From Amorphophallus konjac (Eukaryota; Streptophyta; Magnoliopsida; Alismatales; Araceae): a DNA stretch of 64,000 nucleotides. Shown one piece after another: positions 52,441 to 63,762 of the stretch (positions are counted from its first letter, which is position 1; every line of letters starts with the position of its first letter). The stretch spans positions 47,982,458-48,046,457 of the forward strand of contig CM040126.1 in NCBI GenBank assembly GCA_022559845.1, given 5' to 3'. The position numbers and the translations under genes are program-made. Under the pieces are notes generated by a model. It was not told where the DNA came from. It ran no database searches and saw only the letters and a program-made list of their open reading frames with translations.

Positions 52441-53089
52441 TTGACATCTCCGAAATGATGAATCTCATTTTTAGGGATTGGGTGTCCCTTGATGACATGT
52501 ACCCCATGAACTGCTAGGTGAATATTAACAAGGTTCTTAGCCTGACATCAAATCCACACTCTCTCAGGAATGGTGGTGGCTGTGGGTAAGATACCTCTTG
52601 TAGGATCTCTCTCAAGGTATCCTCCCATCTCGGCCGTCCCTCTTATCGATATTTTTGACTCGTGGAGTGTTGGTGCCCCTCGTAGTATAGCCCTCGGGGT
52701 TTCCCTCCATTGAAGTCCGCCGGTCACCGTTTGGCACTTCCGACTTTAAGGAGCGTACCCCAGATGCTGTGGGACTGTCTCCACTTCACCCCCGTAACCC
52801 TCTGGGCATGGGGAGGTGCTGCCCAATTTTTGATTGAGCACTTGGTCTGAATTATGATGAACTTTAGGCCACAAGTCTATGTTGGACTATGGTCGAGTAG
52901 GAACCACGCATAAGTCTGGACTGGCCATGTCTGCAGGACAATTGGGACCCGAATAAACTCTTTAATCTTCTTAATTGACATCAAGGTTCCAAGAAAACTA
53001 CTTGGCCCTTAATTTTAACCCAAATAAACCAAACCTGCACTAATCTGGCACGCCCCTAAACTGGAGCGCCATTTTCCGGCGCGGTAACC

Positions 53090-53578
53090 CCCCCCCCCGT
53101 GCCGCTTTAGCTCATAACCCCATTCAACTTCGTTGGCCTTTGCCCAGCGCACCCCAGGCGTGCCGTTTTAGCCTCAGCTTAACCCCGCGCCGTTTTAGGG
53201 CAACCCCATCCATTTATGCATAGACTTCCCCCTAGCGTCGAAGCACATCGTGCATCGACCTCACCAAGCATGCACCGACCTCCTCTCCACTTGCACCGAC
53301 CCCAACAAGCTTGCACCGACTTGCCCCCCCCTCCCCCCCCCCGCGCCGCTTTAGCTCATAACCCCATTCAACTTCTTTGGCCTTTGCCCGACGCGCCCCA
53401 GGCGCGCCGTTTTAGCCTCAGTTTCACCCCGCGCCGTTTTAGGCCAACCCCATCCATTTATGCATAGACTTCCCCCTAGCGTCGAGGCACATCGTGCATC
53501 GACCTCACCAAGCCTGCACCGACCTCCTCTCCGCTTGCACCGACCCCAGCAAGCTTGCACCGACTTGCCCTAGCGTCG
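53090..53578 (+). repeat. 244-bp tandem duplication in the Gypsy LTR with TGCACCGACC arrays
   Basis: GCCGCTTTAGCTCATAACCC occurs at 53101 and 53345, each after a run of eight to ten C. Each copy continues through CCCCATTCAACTTC, GCGCCGTTTTAG, TTTATGCATAGACTTCCCCC and four TGCACCGACC-type units. Two more such units follow to 53630. The C runs make this stretch prone to replication slippage and assembly error. Confidence 0.85.
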
Positions 53579-53659
53579 ATGCACACCTTGCACCGACCTG
53601 GCCACCACCCCGTGCACATTCATGCACCGACCCCAAACACGCCTTAACCTCATGCATGC

Positions 53660-54170
53660 ATGACCTTGTATTTGGCCCTTGTCAAAGCCCAATAAGATAT
53701 TCCAATAAATGCTTAATGAGAACTTCTTCAATTATGCTGAGCATTCATCTTGAAATTATGGATATACACTTGCATTAGCATGCATTGCTATCTAAACGAG
53801 CGTGACTGAACCTTTAGTTACATGATTTAATTAAGTACTAAACTCGTTGCATTCTTCATGAATGGTTAACTAAACGAACTCATTCCACATCATCCATTAG
53901 TGCATTTAGTATGTATTCTTTATGCCTTCGTATCATCCCTCGAGGCATCCCCATCTTGACAATTAATCAAGGGTTGTCCTCTTTCTTAGAAGACGTAATT
54001 AACATCATAGCCTTTATGATATGACAGACTCTAGGTCCCGACACGAACCTCATAATCGACTAACCAAGTCAGATCGAGCGCATAATAAACTTATCACTCA
54101 GTGACTGGCACGCCTACGCAAATAAACAACTAAATCAAATAGCTAAAACCCCAAATGAGATAAAATGTTC
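53660..54170 (+). other. Distal part of the Gypsy LTR, no gene
   Basis: AT-rich sequence with no ORF of note, ending at the primer site. CTAGGTCCCGACACGAAC near 54031 and TGGCACGCCTACGC near 54106 are the only distinctive strings; the second resembles the primer site that follows. Confidence 0.4.
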
Positions 54171-54177
54171 CACCAGA

Positions 54178-54195
54178 TTGGCACGCCCGGTGGGA
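54178..54195 (+). promoter_or_regulatory. Primer-binding site of Gypsy element D
   Basis: TTGGCACGCCCGGTGGGA lies just inside the LTR and resembles the primer sites of plant Tat-type Gypsy elements (TTGGCGCC... class). The tRNA is not assigned. Confidence 0.6.
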
Positions 54196-54286
54196 CTTGA
54201 GTCTCCCTTCATCTCTTTTCCAAGAGGGGATGCCTCCGGAGGCTCCCTCCAAGAATACTGATTGTTTGTTTGTTCATCTCAGGTGA

Positions 54287-54814
54287 ATGATGACGTCATC
54301 GGGACTCACCGCTCTCGCCTTTGGCCCCGCGATCGTCACCGGCCATGCTAAACACGGGTACCTGGCGGTGCCCACTGTCTTCAGGTCTTTCCCAATAGCT
54401 GTAGGCTTCCCTAACTTCTTGGTATTAGCCTTTGTCGATCTGCTACAAGTAGAGTCCTCGGAGCCCGCCGAGGAGAAGACTGCGAAAGAGGTCGAGGCCC
54501 CGAAGGCTCGACACTGTGCTGGCCCACTCACGGGCCCAATTCAAGTCGCCAACTACATGGTGCACCATATCACTCACGGGGCCCGCCATGTCCTTGCCAA
54601 GAACTCCGAGAAGTGCCAACATAGGAGCTTCCGGAGGAATACTACTGCTGCTGTTGTCGGACGTCTCTCCATGTCTGATAAATCCATGCTGATCAGGGGA
54701 GTTCGCGTCTTCCTGGATGGACGCGATGCTCGAGTGAGCCCAGATCGGGTGATCCCCGCAGCACCTATCTACAACTCCTACCAAGCCCTCTCCAGAAGGA
54801 GAGCCGAGAAATAA
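54287..54814 (+). CDS. Upstream ORF of element D, unknown function
   Basis: A 175-codon frame between primer site and gag. Sequences such as LAFGPAIVTGHAKHGYLAV and VANYMVHHITHGARHVLAK show no family I recognise. Tat/Ogre elements often carry an extra ORF of unknown function before gag, and this may be a decayed version. A reverse-strand ORF fully overlaps it. Confidence 0.4.
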   Translation: MMTSSGLTALAFGPAIVTGHAKHGYLAVPTVFRSFPIAVGFPNFLVLAFVDLLQVESSEPAEEKTAKEVEAPKARHCAGPLTGPIQVANYMVHHITHGARHVLAKNSEKCQHRSFRRNTTAAVVGRLSMSDKSMLIRGVRVFLDGRDARVSPDRVIPAAPIYNSYQALSRRRAEK

Positions 54815-54993
54815 GAAGCTGGCTGTCACGGCCGAAGAAAGTTGGCTCCCAAGCCAAGGATATCTAAGCAAGTTTGGGTCCCTAAGAAGATCCAGCCTAC
54901 CCACCAGGACGCACTAGTCCGCCACCGCTCTGGATTTACTGGAGCAGAGAAGAACAGGAAAAGGGGCATGCCCCAAGGAAAGAGGAAACGATC

Positions 54994-55881
54994 GTGGATC
55001 CTCCACGCCGTGAAAGTTTCAGGGCCTGCGCCCGACAAGCCAATATCCCCATTGTGGGAAGAAGATTTCAGCAACCTGTCGGAAGAGCCCGTCTTGCTTA
55101 CATCCCTCCGATGGGAGGTCGACAACTATCCCCGGTCCTACATCAGGGGCGAGGGCGAGAAGAGATGACCAATATGGTTAGAAGTTATTTTAGGGGGCTA
55201 GGCAACCCCTCATTGTGCCAACAATGGCTATTGCAAGCAGCCGTGGCTGAAGAGGATCACTGCCCATCAATGGCAATGGAAGAAGAAGAAGAAGAAAGAA
55301 GGATGATGTCGTCGATCGACAACAATGGATATGAAGATGACTTGGACATTAAAGCCGATGAAGTTACTCCCCACCAGGAGGAAAGAAGAAGAATCTTTGT
55401 GTTCGAGAGGCTCACCTTCCCAGAGAATGCAAAAAGGAGGGTCTGCAGACAAAGAAGAAGGATGCAGATTTTCACCTGCAACATGGCTGGGGTGTCTGGC
55501 CACTATGGAAGATTGCCCGAGGAGCCTCAGAAGCTGGCTCGGTTGGCCAGAAGGCCGGGGCAGAATACTCGAAGGGTGGAAGCCGCAAGAGAAAAGCTGG
55601 CAGCGGCCAAGGGAAAGCAAACCCTGGCCCACCACTTGCAACATGACAAAGCTATTATTCTAACTGCCAATGTGGTGACGGAGGAAGAAGAAGATGTCTT
55701 GCTCGACATCCTCCCTGAAGGTGCGTCAGGGGAACCAACAGAAGCCATTCCCAGCACTGCAACTATGGATCCATCAGTATGGATGTTACTCCAGAAATAC
55801 CGGCAGGAGATAGAGTCCCTGAAGAAGCAGCTTATGGAGAAGACGGAGCAAACCTCAGCTTCCAAGCAGCCTAAGATGTAG
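54994..55881 (+). CDS. Second upstream ORF of element D, unknown function
   Basis: The frame has a basic N-terminus, an acidic patch (AMEEEEEERRMMSS), basic and Arg-rich stretches (RRVCRQRRRMQIF) and a short C-terminal coiled coil (LLQKYRQEIESLKKQLMEK). It stops at TAG near 55880, about 260 bp before the canonical gag frame, and may be the N-terminal Gag extension of a Tat element or a separate ORF1. The frame overlaps an alternative one (54842-55168), suggesting frameshifts. Confidence 0.45.
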   Translation: MDPPRRESFRACARQANIPIVGRRFQQPVGRARLAYIPPMGGRQLSPVLHQGRGREEMTNMVRSYFRGLGNPSLCQQWLLQAAVAEEDHCPSMAMEEEEEERRMMSSIDNNGYEDDLDIKADEVTPHQEERRRIFVFERLTFPENAKRRVCRQRRRMQIFTCNMAGVSGHYGRLPEEPQKLARLARRPGQNTRRVEAAREKLAAAKGKQTLAHHLQHDKAIILTANVVTEEEEDVLLDILPEGASGEPTEAIPSTATMDPSVWMLLQKYRQEIESLKKQLMEKTEQTSASKQPKM

Positions 55882-56139
55882 GCCGAATCATCACGGGGAG
55901 CCGTCAACCAGAGTGACTTCCCACCACTCTATACCCCACCCCAGTCGGCAGAACCAAGCTTGGCGACAACTCAGTAACACCCATCACAGCGGCCGGTGCT
56001 GCCACAGGTACACCAGACGCCTCCACTGCTGCGCCCTCTTCCGCAGGTGACCACCTTGGTCACTCCCTATCTACAGTCAGCACATTTCTATCCAGAACCT
56101 GTTGATCCAACCGTCATGAATAAGATGATGGTATAGAGG

Positions 56140-56970
56140 ATGATCGAGCTGAAGCTTGCTGAACGAAGTGAAGGAGACTACGTCGCGTTCGATGCCTATA
56201 GGGTGCCATACCCGCCACATCATACTACAAAGCAGCTCCCTTCTCGGATTAGTAAGCTGCCGAAATTCAACAAGTTCAACGGGAAGGGATCCCCGAAGGA
56301 GCATGTCGCTTACTATATGACCGTCATGGGTGATCTGGCCGCCGACGAGTCGTATCTACTGAAATTTTTCGGATCCTCGCTAACAGGACTCGCATTTGAA
56401 TGGTACTCCAACCTTCCGGACGGGTCGATCAGCGACTGGCCGGATATGCAGAAGAAATTCAGAGAGAGGTTTCACGTCACTGAATGGGAGGTCACGGTGG
56501 CTGAGCTCTACTCGATAAGGCAGAGAGCAGATGAGACAGCCCTTGAATATATCAAGAGGTGGAGAAACCTCAGAATGAGATGCAAGCGGCCCCCACACCA
56601 GGAGGACGCTGTACAAATCTACAAGCAGAACCTCAGGAGAGAGGTACTAGAAAAGATGATTGGCATGGAAATCCGGTCGTTCGACCGCCTGAACAATGTT
56701 CTGGCCGAGGTGGAAGCCTTCCTGGCAAGACCTGCCCTGACATCAGCTACTGCCACTACACAGAAAGACAAGGCAGCAGAACGGCGCCAAGCGCCTAAAG
56801 AAGCGAACGCCCTTGATATCAAGGCGTTTGAGCAGCAAAAAGACAAAGGCAAGAAGGCGGTTGCCCCTCAGCCTGCTAAAACCGGAGATAGCAAAGAGGG
56901 TCCCTCACTCCGGGATAAGATGAAGAAGGCCTACTCTTTCCCAAAAAAAAAAGACCAAAGTTTTATTTGA
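56140..56970 (+). CDS. Gypsy/Tat Gag (Retrotrans_gag domain)
   Basis: Residues of about 38-190 show the retrotransposon gag fold: KFNKFNGKGSPKEHVAYYMT, AFEWYSNLPDGSISDW, KKFRERF and YIKRWRNLRMRC. A Lys-rich tail ends at a stop just after a run of ten A (56943-56952). The protein continues in another frame with TKVLFDWVTHYDK, so the A run marks a slip. Gag forms the particle and binds RNA. Confidence 0.82.
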   Translation: MIELKLAERSEGDYVAFDAYRVPYPPHHTTKQLPSRISKLPKFNKFNGKGSPKEHVAYYMTVMGDLAADESYLLKFFGSSLTGLAFEWYSNLPDGSISDWPDMQKKFRERFHVTEWEVTVAELYSIRQRADETALEYIKRWRNLRMRCKRPPHQEDAVQIYKQNLRREVLEKMIGMEIRSFDRLNNVLAEVEAFLARPALTSATATTQKDKAAERRQAPKEANALDIKAFEQQKDKGKKAVAPQPAKTGDSKEGPSLRDKMKKAYSFPKKKDQSFI

Positions 56971-58192
56971 CTGGGTGACCCACTATGACAAGGTCACCCT
57001 GCCCGAACCAAAGAGGCCGGAAGACTTGAAAAGAAGAGACAGCCCAAGATTCTGCCCTTACCATCAGATGCTGGGGCATCCAATGGAAGATTGTTATGTT
57101 TTCAAGGATATTACCGAAGGCATAGTGAAGAAAGAAGAGATAGACTTGGGGGAGTACAAGGTTGACCCTCCACAATCGCATGAAGCGCCTCTGAGAAGAG
57201 CCGCGGTCAACATGGTCTCTCTATATCAGGCATTACCTGAAGAGATCGTAGAAGCCAGCACTCAGTATACTTATGAGGCCTGCTTTCTGGATCCAATAAA
57301 AGAACAAGAGGGATGGCAACAGGTCCTTGCAAAAGCCGAGAAGAAAGGCACATCGCGCCCGAAAATGAGAGTGCAGATCTGTAGCGTCACACCACGACCC
57401 ACTCTGCCAGTGGTAACACCTGTGTGGGCCAATCCACCTGCAGTCATCAGAATACCTACACACAACCGGAGAAGGCAGACTCCATTGCCAATGGTCAAGG
57501 AAATTAGTCCAGAAGCCCGGCGACTGCAAGACTATATAAACGGGTTAGATGAATATGTACAACCCGAACTGGAGCCTTTACTGGTACGGGATTATGTCCC
57601 GTGGCAAGAATTAGAACATCTTTCAATAAAGCAGGAAGAGGAAGCTGACAAAGCACCAGGCAAGGACGGCAGCCTGTTCTGGGGGCAGGCGCCAGCGGAA
57701 GAAAAGAAAAAGAGACGAAGGAAGAAAAGAAAAGCCAGCAAGGCTACAAAGGATATAGTCCTTTCTTGGAACACCCTCTCTGCTCTGTTCAATTTGCCTG
57801 GTGAAGAGGATGAAGAAGAGATATGCTTTGCACCCACCGCCAAGGGAAGTCAGGTCGAAGCCGCAACTGCTGCGCATGCAACCCGGTCGGGCCGAAAATG
57901 GGGTCGTCAGCTGCTCGCCAACCATAATATTATCTTCAGGGGGGAACATCCTTATAAGATACCTCCTCCGGAGGTCAGGGGAGTCCAGATCCCTCCTCCG
58001 TCAGGCCTTTATAACCAGAGTGGGGGCAACATTGCCACTCCCTCCTTCCTAGAATTCCTAAAGATGTCAAAGGGGAAGCAGTCATGCCAAGATGCCGACC
58101 CTATAGTTGGGGGCATTCACCCGCAGCTCCAGCAATCTTCCGGATTTTCGAATGAAGATGAAGCTTGCCCGACGGCAGCCAATGAGGGATAG
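56953..58192 (+). CDS. Gag C-terminal part of element D (zinc-knuckle-like)
   Basis: The frame after the A run holds CPYHQMLGHPMEDC, a C-x2-H-x4-H-x4-C variant knuckle typical of plant Tat elements. A conserved-looking region follows with ARRLQDYINGLDEYVQPE and a Lys/Arg run (KKKRRRKKRKASK) that may bind nucleic acid or direct the protein to the nucleus. It ends in TAG before the protease frame. The region up to 58298 changes frame again. Confidence 0.65.
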
Positions 58193-58297
58193 CAGGAAGA
58201 CGACACTAAACAAAAGGGTGCAGCCTCAGAGCCCAATGAAGCAGGCCCATCAGGGGCCACGGTTCAAGACTCTCCCAAGCCCAGGTGGGCAGAAGAA

Positions 58298-58969
58298 ATG
58301 AAGATGTCCAATGTCCGAGCAGGAAGTCGGGTAGTCAAGTTGTTGAAAAAGCTCCCGACGAGGTTCACTATTTGGGAAATCTTCTCTCTGAGTGAAGAGA
58401 CCCAACATGCGATCATTACTGCTCTGCAAACGTCTGCTCAATATAAAACATGTCTAGCTAAAGCTCTGCTGGAGGCCAACGTGACCTTCACTCAGGAGGA
58501 CATGCTGCTCGCCACTACTAGCCACAACAGGCCATTATATATGAAAGGACATCTGAATGGCCGGGAGCTGAACAGAATCCTGGTGGATCCCGGGGTAGCT
58601 GTCAACATCCTGCCATACAGGATATATCAGAGGCACTACTTCAACGTGCGCCTTAAAAAAGTCAGAGATATGCGTATTGCCGGCTTCAACCAAAAGGGTG
58701 AAGTGTCGCTAGGAGTAGCAGAATTCACACTCACTCTGGTGGACTTTGTTATAAGGGTGCAGTTTCATGTCATCGATTCCCGCACCTCGTACAAGGCGCT
58801 GCTTGGCCGCCCTTGGCTACATGAGAACATGGTGGTGCCCTCCACGCTTCACCAGTGCATCAACTACAACCTGGGAGGGAAGGAGGAAAAAGTATTTGTT
58901 GATCTCCAACCATTCGAGGTGTTCAAATGTCACCTGGCGGATGCCCCTCTATATGCAGAACGGTCGTAG
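58298..58969 (+). CDS. Gypsy/Tat aspartic protease region
   Basis: Landmarks are FTQEDMLLATTSHNRPLYM, NRILVDPGVAVNILPY and SYKALLGRPWLHE, the flap, active-site and C-terminal blocks of plant Gypsy retropepsins. The catalytic triplet reads DPG where DSG or DTG is usual. I have a vague recollection of DPG in some plant Tat proteases, so it may not be a defect. The frame ends at TAG after LYAERS. Confidence 0.75.
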   Translation: MKMSNVRAGSRVVKLLKKLPTRFTIWEIFSLSEETQHAIITALQTSAQYKTCLAKALLEANVTFTQEDMLLATTSHNRPLYMKGHLNGRELNRILVDPGVAVNILPYRIYQRHYFNVRLKKVRDMRIAGFNQKGEVSLGVAEFTLTLVDFVIRVQFHVIDSRTSYKALLGRPWLHENMVVPSTLHQCINYNLGGKEEKVFVDLQPFEVFKCHLADAPLYAERS

Positions 58970-59817
58970 AAGACCTCTGAAGCCAAGACCTCTACCGGCA
59001 CACCAAAAAGCACCTCCGGCGTCGACTGGTTCCCTCCGCCGCCGCACAGGTATGTGAATCCCAAGATGGTCTCACACATCACCGTCACCGGGGACATGGG
59101 CAGAGTAGCACCTCCCGCCATCTAACCCGAAGCTAATGAAGCCAAGGTCGACCAGCAGCATGACCATATCGGGATCCCGGAAGGCCTTACCAAGCCAATT
59201 CTCGGCCTCGATAATATCATTGTCGAACCTTTCAAAGCTTTGGAGGTGGCACAGATAGATGGCCCCAGCAGCTTGTTTTACACGGCTGAGGAGCACCCTA
59301 CACAGGAGGATAATGATTGTCATCTTCCTGAAGATATAGAGGACCCGTCAGTTCCCATTCAGGGGTTGGCATTTATAACAAATCGGATGGCCAAGATGTT
59401 CCAGAAATAGCACATCCCCGCTGGCCAACCTTGCAAGAAGAAAGAAGCATTCCAGAAGCTGTGGTATCCCGCAAGCCTGGACAAAGAGCTGAGACATGTC
59501 TCTCAACACCAGGGTTGGGCTTCACCCTCGAGGAATACTATTATAGCGGGCGCTATGAAGTGGACACCATCTCCGCTTTCTACCCGACTGAAGATAACTC
59601 ACTGGGGGCAACTTTCGATGAACACCCAGCAGAGGCTGAGCATACTAAACCCGCTCGACCAAGAGACTTGGAATCAGAAACCATATTCCCCTGCCAATGC
59701 TGGGAGCAGGTCTATCCTGAGGAAGCGGCTCTTCAGGCCAAATTCGACACGGCTAGCAGTAGCAAAGCTGAAGATATTGAAGAAGCATGACTACCTCCCT
59801 CCAGTGACCCTCCTCTG
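58970..59817 (+). pseudogene. Protease to reverse-transcriptase spacer of element D
   Basis: Forward frames encode YVNPKMVSHITVTGDMGR, IPEGLTKPILGL and FITNRMAKMF in short stretches separated by stops near 59122 and 59408. This matches the weakly conserved linker between protease and reverse transcriptase in Tat/Ogre polyproteins. No catalytic motif is present. Confidence 0.5.
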
Positions 59818-61585
59818 ATGATGATGTCAGCACCTCTCGAGCTGATCAGGGAAGCTCCTTCCAAGCCTGATCAAGAGATGAATGCTGCTAGAAAAGAAAA
59901 GGCTACCTTCACTGAAGATATGGCAATCCAGGGAGGCGGGGCGCTCTTGTCTTTTGCTGTGAAGCCACAATGCTGCTCTAGCATGACAACAAACAGCCAC
60001 CAGCCCTTCAGGGCTGTAAACACGTCTCCAAGGGCCGAGGTGGAACAGAATGAAAAGGCCGAGGTACTCGAGCTTGAAGATGATATTCCCGACTTTGTCA
60101 ACCTCCAGCTAGCGCCCCCGGAGATAGAAGATGGAGGCCAAGCCACAGTCGATGAACTGATTGAAGTCAACTTGGGAGACGAGGATGACCCTAGGCCGAC
60201 CTTCCTCAGTGCCCAATTATCTGTTGAAGAACATAGGTTGTACATTCAGTTGCTACAAGAATATCGGGATTGCTTCGCCTGGACCTACAAGGAAATGCCA
60301 GGATTGAGCCCCGCAGTCTCACAGCATGAGCTGGCCATAAGCCCTGAGGGTGACCCAGTGAAGCAGCCACTGCGGCGCATGAGGCCAGAGCTCATCACTC
60401 AGATATGTAAAGAAGTTGACAAGCTCATTGATGTGGGTTTCATCGAAGAAAATAAATACACCATGTGGATGGCTAATATCGTGCCCGTGAAGAAGAAAAA
60501 TGGGCAGATCCAGATATGCGTTGATTTCCAAGATCTGAACAAGGCATGCCCCAAGGATGACTTTCCAGTACCGATAACGGAGGTCATGATCGATGCCACG
60601 ACTGGCCATGAAGCTTTGTCATTTATGGACGGGTCATCCGGCTACAACCAGATATGGATCGCGGGACATGACCAGATCCACACCGCCTTCCGAACTCCCA
60701 AGGGCATTTATCACTACAAGAGGATGCAGTTTGGACTGAAGAACACTGGCGCAACTTACCAGCAGGCGATGACCAGAATATTTGATGAACTGCTCTACCA
60801 CAAGGTCGAGTGCTATAAAGATGACCTGGTAGTCAAGACCAGAAAGAAAGAAGACCATCTGCAGGACCTTCGAGTTGTATTTCAAAGGCTCAGGCAGTAT
60901 GAATTAAAGATGAACCCCATGAAGTGTGTGTTCGGAGTATCAAGTGGAAAATTATTGGGATTCATTGTCAGATATCGGGGAATTGAGATAGACCCCGTAA
61001 ATATCAAGGTAATCCAGGAGTTACCCTCGCCAAGGAACCTCTCTGAGCTGAGATCTTTACAAGGCCGCCTGGCATACATCCGGCGGTTTATATCTAACTT
61101 GTCAGGGCGATGCCATCCCTTTCACAAGCTAATGATGAAAGATGTTCCTTTTTATTGGGATGAAGAATGCCAGATGGCCTTTGATAAGCTGAAAGATTAT
61201 CTGAAGACTCCTCCAGTGCTGGGTGCACCGGTGAAAGGATGGCCGCTAATCCTCTACATAGTAGCCACGTATAACTCCCTGGGGGCAATGCTAGCCCAAA
61301 ACAATGAAGAAGGGAAGGAACAAGCCCTCTACTATCTCAGTCGAAGATTGGTCAAAACTGAGGAGAAGTACACCTATATCGAGAAGATCTGCCTGGCGCT
61401 GGTCTTCGCAGTCAAGAAGCTTCGACACTATATGCTATCGCATGAAATCAAGCTGATTTCCAAGGCGGATCCCCTGAAATATGTCATGTCCCAACCGGCA
61501 CTCAAAGGCCGCCTAGGCAAATGGGCGGTGATTCTTATAGAGTTTGATATCTCCTACGTGCTGCAAAGGGCCGTCAAAGGGCAAG
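59818..61585 (+). pseudogene. Gypsy/Tat reverse transcriptase and RNase H, interrupted by solo LTR
   Basis: Reverse transcriptase blocks in order: KQPLRRMRPE, KEVDKLIDVGFI, QICVDFQDLNKACPKDDFP (first Asp), FMDGSSGYNQIWI, FRTPKGIYHYKRMQFGLKN, then ECYKDDLVVKT as the active site. The usual YVDD is YKDD here, an unusual charged residue. RNase H blocks follow (ILYIVATYNSLGAMLAQ, YIEKICLALVFAVKKLRHYM, KGRLGKWAVILIEFDISYVL); the usual acidic residue in the first block is Tyr. The frame is cut at VKGQ by the E1 insertion. Translation past 61585 belongs to the LTR. Confidence 0.88.
61581..61585. repeat. Target site duplication of LTR E1 (left copy, GCAAG)
   Basis: GCAAG precedes TGATGCGGGA and recurs at 63763-63767 after CCTCATCA. 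Both copies lie in Gypsy coding sequence that is continuous across the insertion. Confidence 0.92.
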
Positions 61586-63762
61586 TGATGCGGGAGGGGA
61601 CCACGGACACGACAAGCTCGCGATCGTCCCTTAACGAAGGAAGGGTCGGACGTGCGCGGTTGAGAAACCGGCAAGAGCTAGGGTGGTCGGCTCTCTCTTT
61701 CGTGCCCGGATCGGGTCACGGGACGGTAACGCTCTCTCTCGCAGCAGTGGTGATATAAATAGAAAGGGAGCTAATTACCCTATCATGCTCTCTAGCAGCG
61801 GCATAAATAAGTATATATGAAATTAAGCAAAATGCCAAGTAAGGGGAGCGAATGCGATACCTCCACGCGCTCGGCGTGGGGAAGACGGACCCGGCCGAAA
61901 ACTCGTACTCCCGGAAAACTTAACACACAATAATTACAGCAATGGGAACATGCCCACTCCACGCAGGGAGGTAAAGGGCTATACAAATGGGCTCGGGAGG
62001 ACCGAATTCGGGTTGACGGGCAGCTTCGGGTGTTGATTCGGCTACACGCGTGTTCACGACCGTGGGGCCCACGTGCTGTCCGGAGGGGCCGTGTGGGACC
62101 CGGTGGTACCTCTGTAGTGGAGACACTTGGAGAAGCGCTCCCCGGGCTGGCGGCACGCTGGTTCACCGGCCGGAGGCCGGGCGGCTCCGTTCGGCACCGG
62201 TCGGAAAACCGATCGGAAATATGCCGGTTCTGTATTTCAGCGCGCGCTCCGGCGAGAACGGACGCTGCGATCAGCACCGGTGTCGGAATGTGACGAGATC
62301 AGAGCCGTTGGAAAGCTGCTTCGAAGTACTACAATCTAGTGGCCTTCATAAAAATTCACCAGATTTTTACTTTGTGTTGGCGAATTTTATATGCTGTTGT
62401 TGTACAGTAACCGAATACTCAGATCTGCAGACAACTTCCCTGTTGATTGCCTTTGACCGTGAAGTAGATGTCCGAATTTGAAGATGTGTTTTTATCAAGG
62501 TTGTAGGAAATTGAACAAGAAAATCAGGACTATTTTTGGATTTGGATTTGGAGGTGGTGGTGATTAGTTATGAGTTTTGAAGTAGAGGGTGGTCGGATCT
62601 GGGATCTGACTAAAAATACTGTATCAGAGGAAGAACATGAATTTCTAAAAATAGCTAGAAGGCTGATAAAAAATTAATAAAATTTGTGAAGGTATAGGGT
62701 GATGGACAGAACTCTCAGTAAAATTGGGAGGGATTGGATAAATCAAAAGATGGTCGGAGGGGGAGAACGCAGAGGTTCTATCACTGTAGACAGAAACCTG
62801 GCAGATCTGGGATGACAGGTTGGACGAAAATGTAAAAATACTAAAGGATAGAATTTTGACGTGAAACTTTAAGTGGATCTTGGGATGCAAGGGATGAACA
62901 CACCATAAAAAATTTAGATCAATCCAAGCTCGTGGGTGAGATAGACAATTCGTGGAAGCTGCTATGGTCGGATGAAGACAGAACTGCAGAGGCGGCTCGA
63001 TGGCGGCACGAACGGCGGCGGCGACGGCACAGACGATCACCGGAGGTTGAGAGGGGATGAAAGAAGATAGAATACACTCTAGATCTGGGGTTGGGGATGG
63101 AAGAACAGTAGGGGAAGAGAGAGGGGCGCACCAAGCTTCAAACAACTCAGCAATTTTCTGATTTTTTTCATTGAATTTCATATGAAAATACAAGGTTATA
63201 TATGACTCCAACCAAATCAATTGTGCACCCTAGGATCTAGGGAAGGGGATTGAAGGGCTGGGATGCAATGTGAATCAACACACTTAATACATATTTTAAT
63301 CTAACTTGACCATTTCTTTTCAAACTTAGACTAATTCCATTCCAACTCCACCTAAATCACACCTAACAAGCCTAATAAGGCCAAAAGAGATGGCGCCCCC
63401 CTTCATGGGCCAAGGGCCATTCATGGGCCAAGAGCCACCCAATATATCATGCTAGTCATGGGCCATTCCCACTTAGATGGCCCATGGGAGAGTGGAACCC
63501 AATTTGGGCCTTAAGTGCCTTAATGACCCATTTAAAACCAAATGACCCAATATGAAGTAGCACCCTTAAGTGGACCTAAACCATGATACCTAGTAATGGA
63601 CTCTTCCTAGAAATGTGGCCCAATGGCTTAATTAAGCCTTACAAAGGAGCCCAAATGAAAGAAATCAAAAATTACACACTTTCAAGCCAATACAACCCAT
63701 ACTACACACCTATACAAGCCAATACATACAATACAACCCATAAGCTCTTAATGTCCTCATCA
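61586..63762 (+). mobile_element. Solo LTR E1 inserted in the Gypsy pol gene
   Basis: A 2,177-bp unit bounded TGATG...CATCA with a GCAAG duplication and no gag or pol inside is what remains after recombination between the LTRs of a full element. The first third is GC-rich and matches LTR E2 at several blocks. The last third is rich in GGCCCA and CCAAT-like repeats. A (C)6 run near 63396 and a GATGGCGGCACGAACGG block near 63000 are also shared in type. ORFs inside are compositional. Confidence 0.88.

Larger units (their letters stand above)
52441..54175 (+). repeat. Gypsy/Tat element D 5' LTR (left edge approximate)
   Basis: A non-coding region precedes the primer site and should end at CCACCA (54175), two bases before it. 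It contains CCTGACATCAAATCCACAC-type sequence, a C-rich stretch and TGCACCGACC arrays. The matching 3' LTR is outside the window, so the left edge cannot be fixed. Confidence 0.5.

Noticed and set aside
54443..55907. Reverse-strand ORFs opposite the Gypsy 5' ORFs
   Set aside because: They are antisense shadows. The forward strand carries the primer site, Gag and Pol order.
62030..62481. ORFs at the start of solo LTR E1
   Set aside because: They start in the GC-rich part of an LTR, overlap in several frames and have no recognisable domain.
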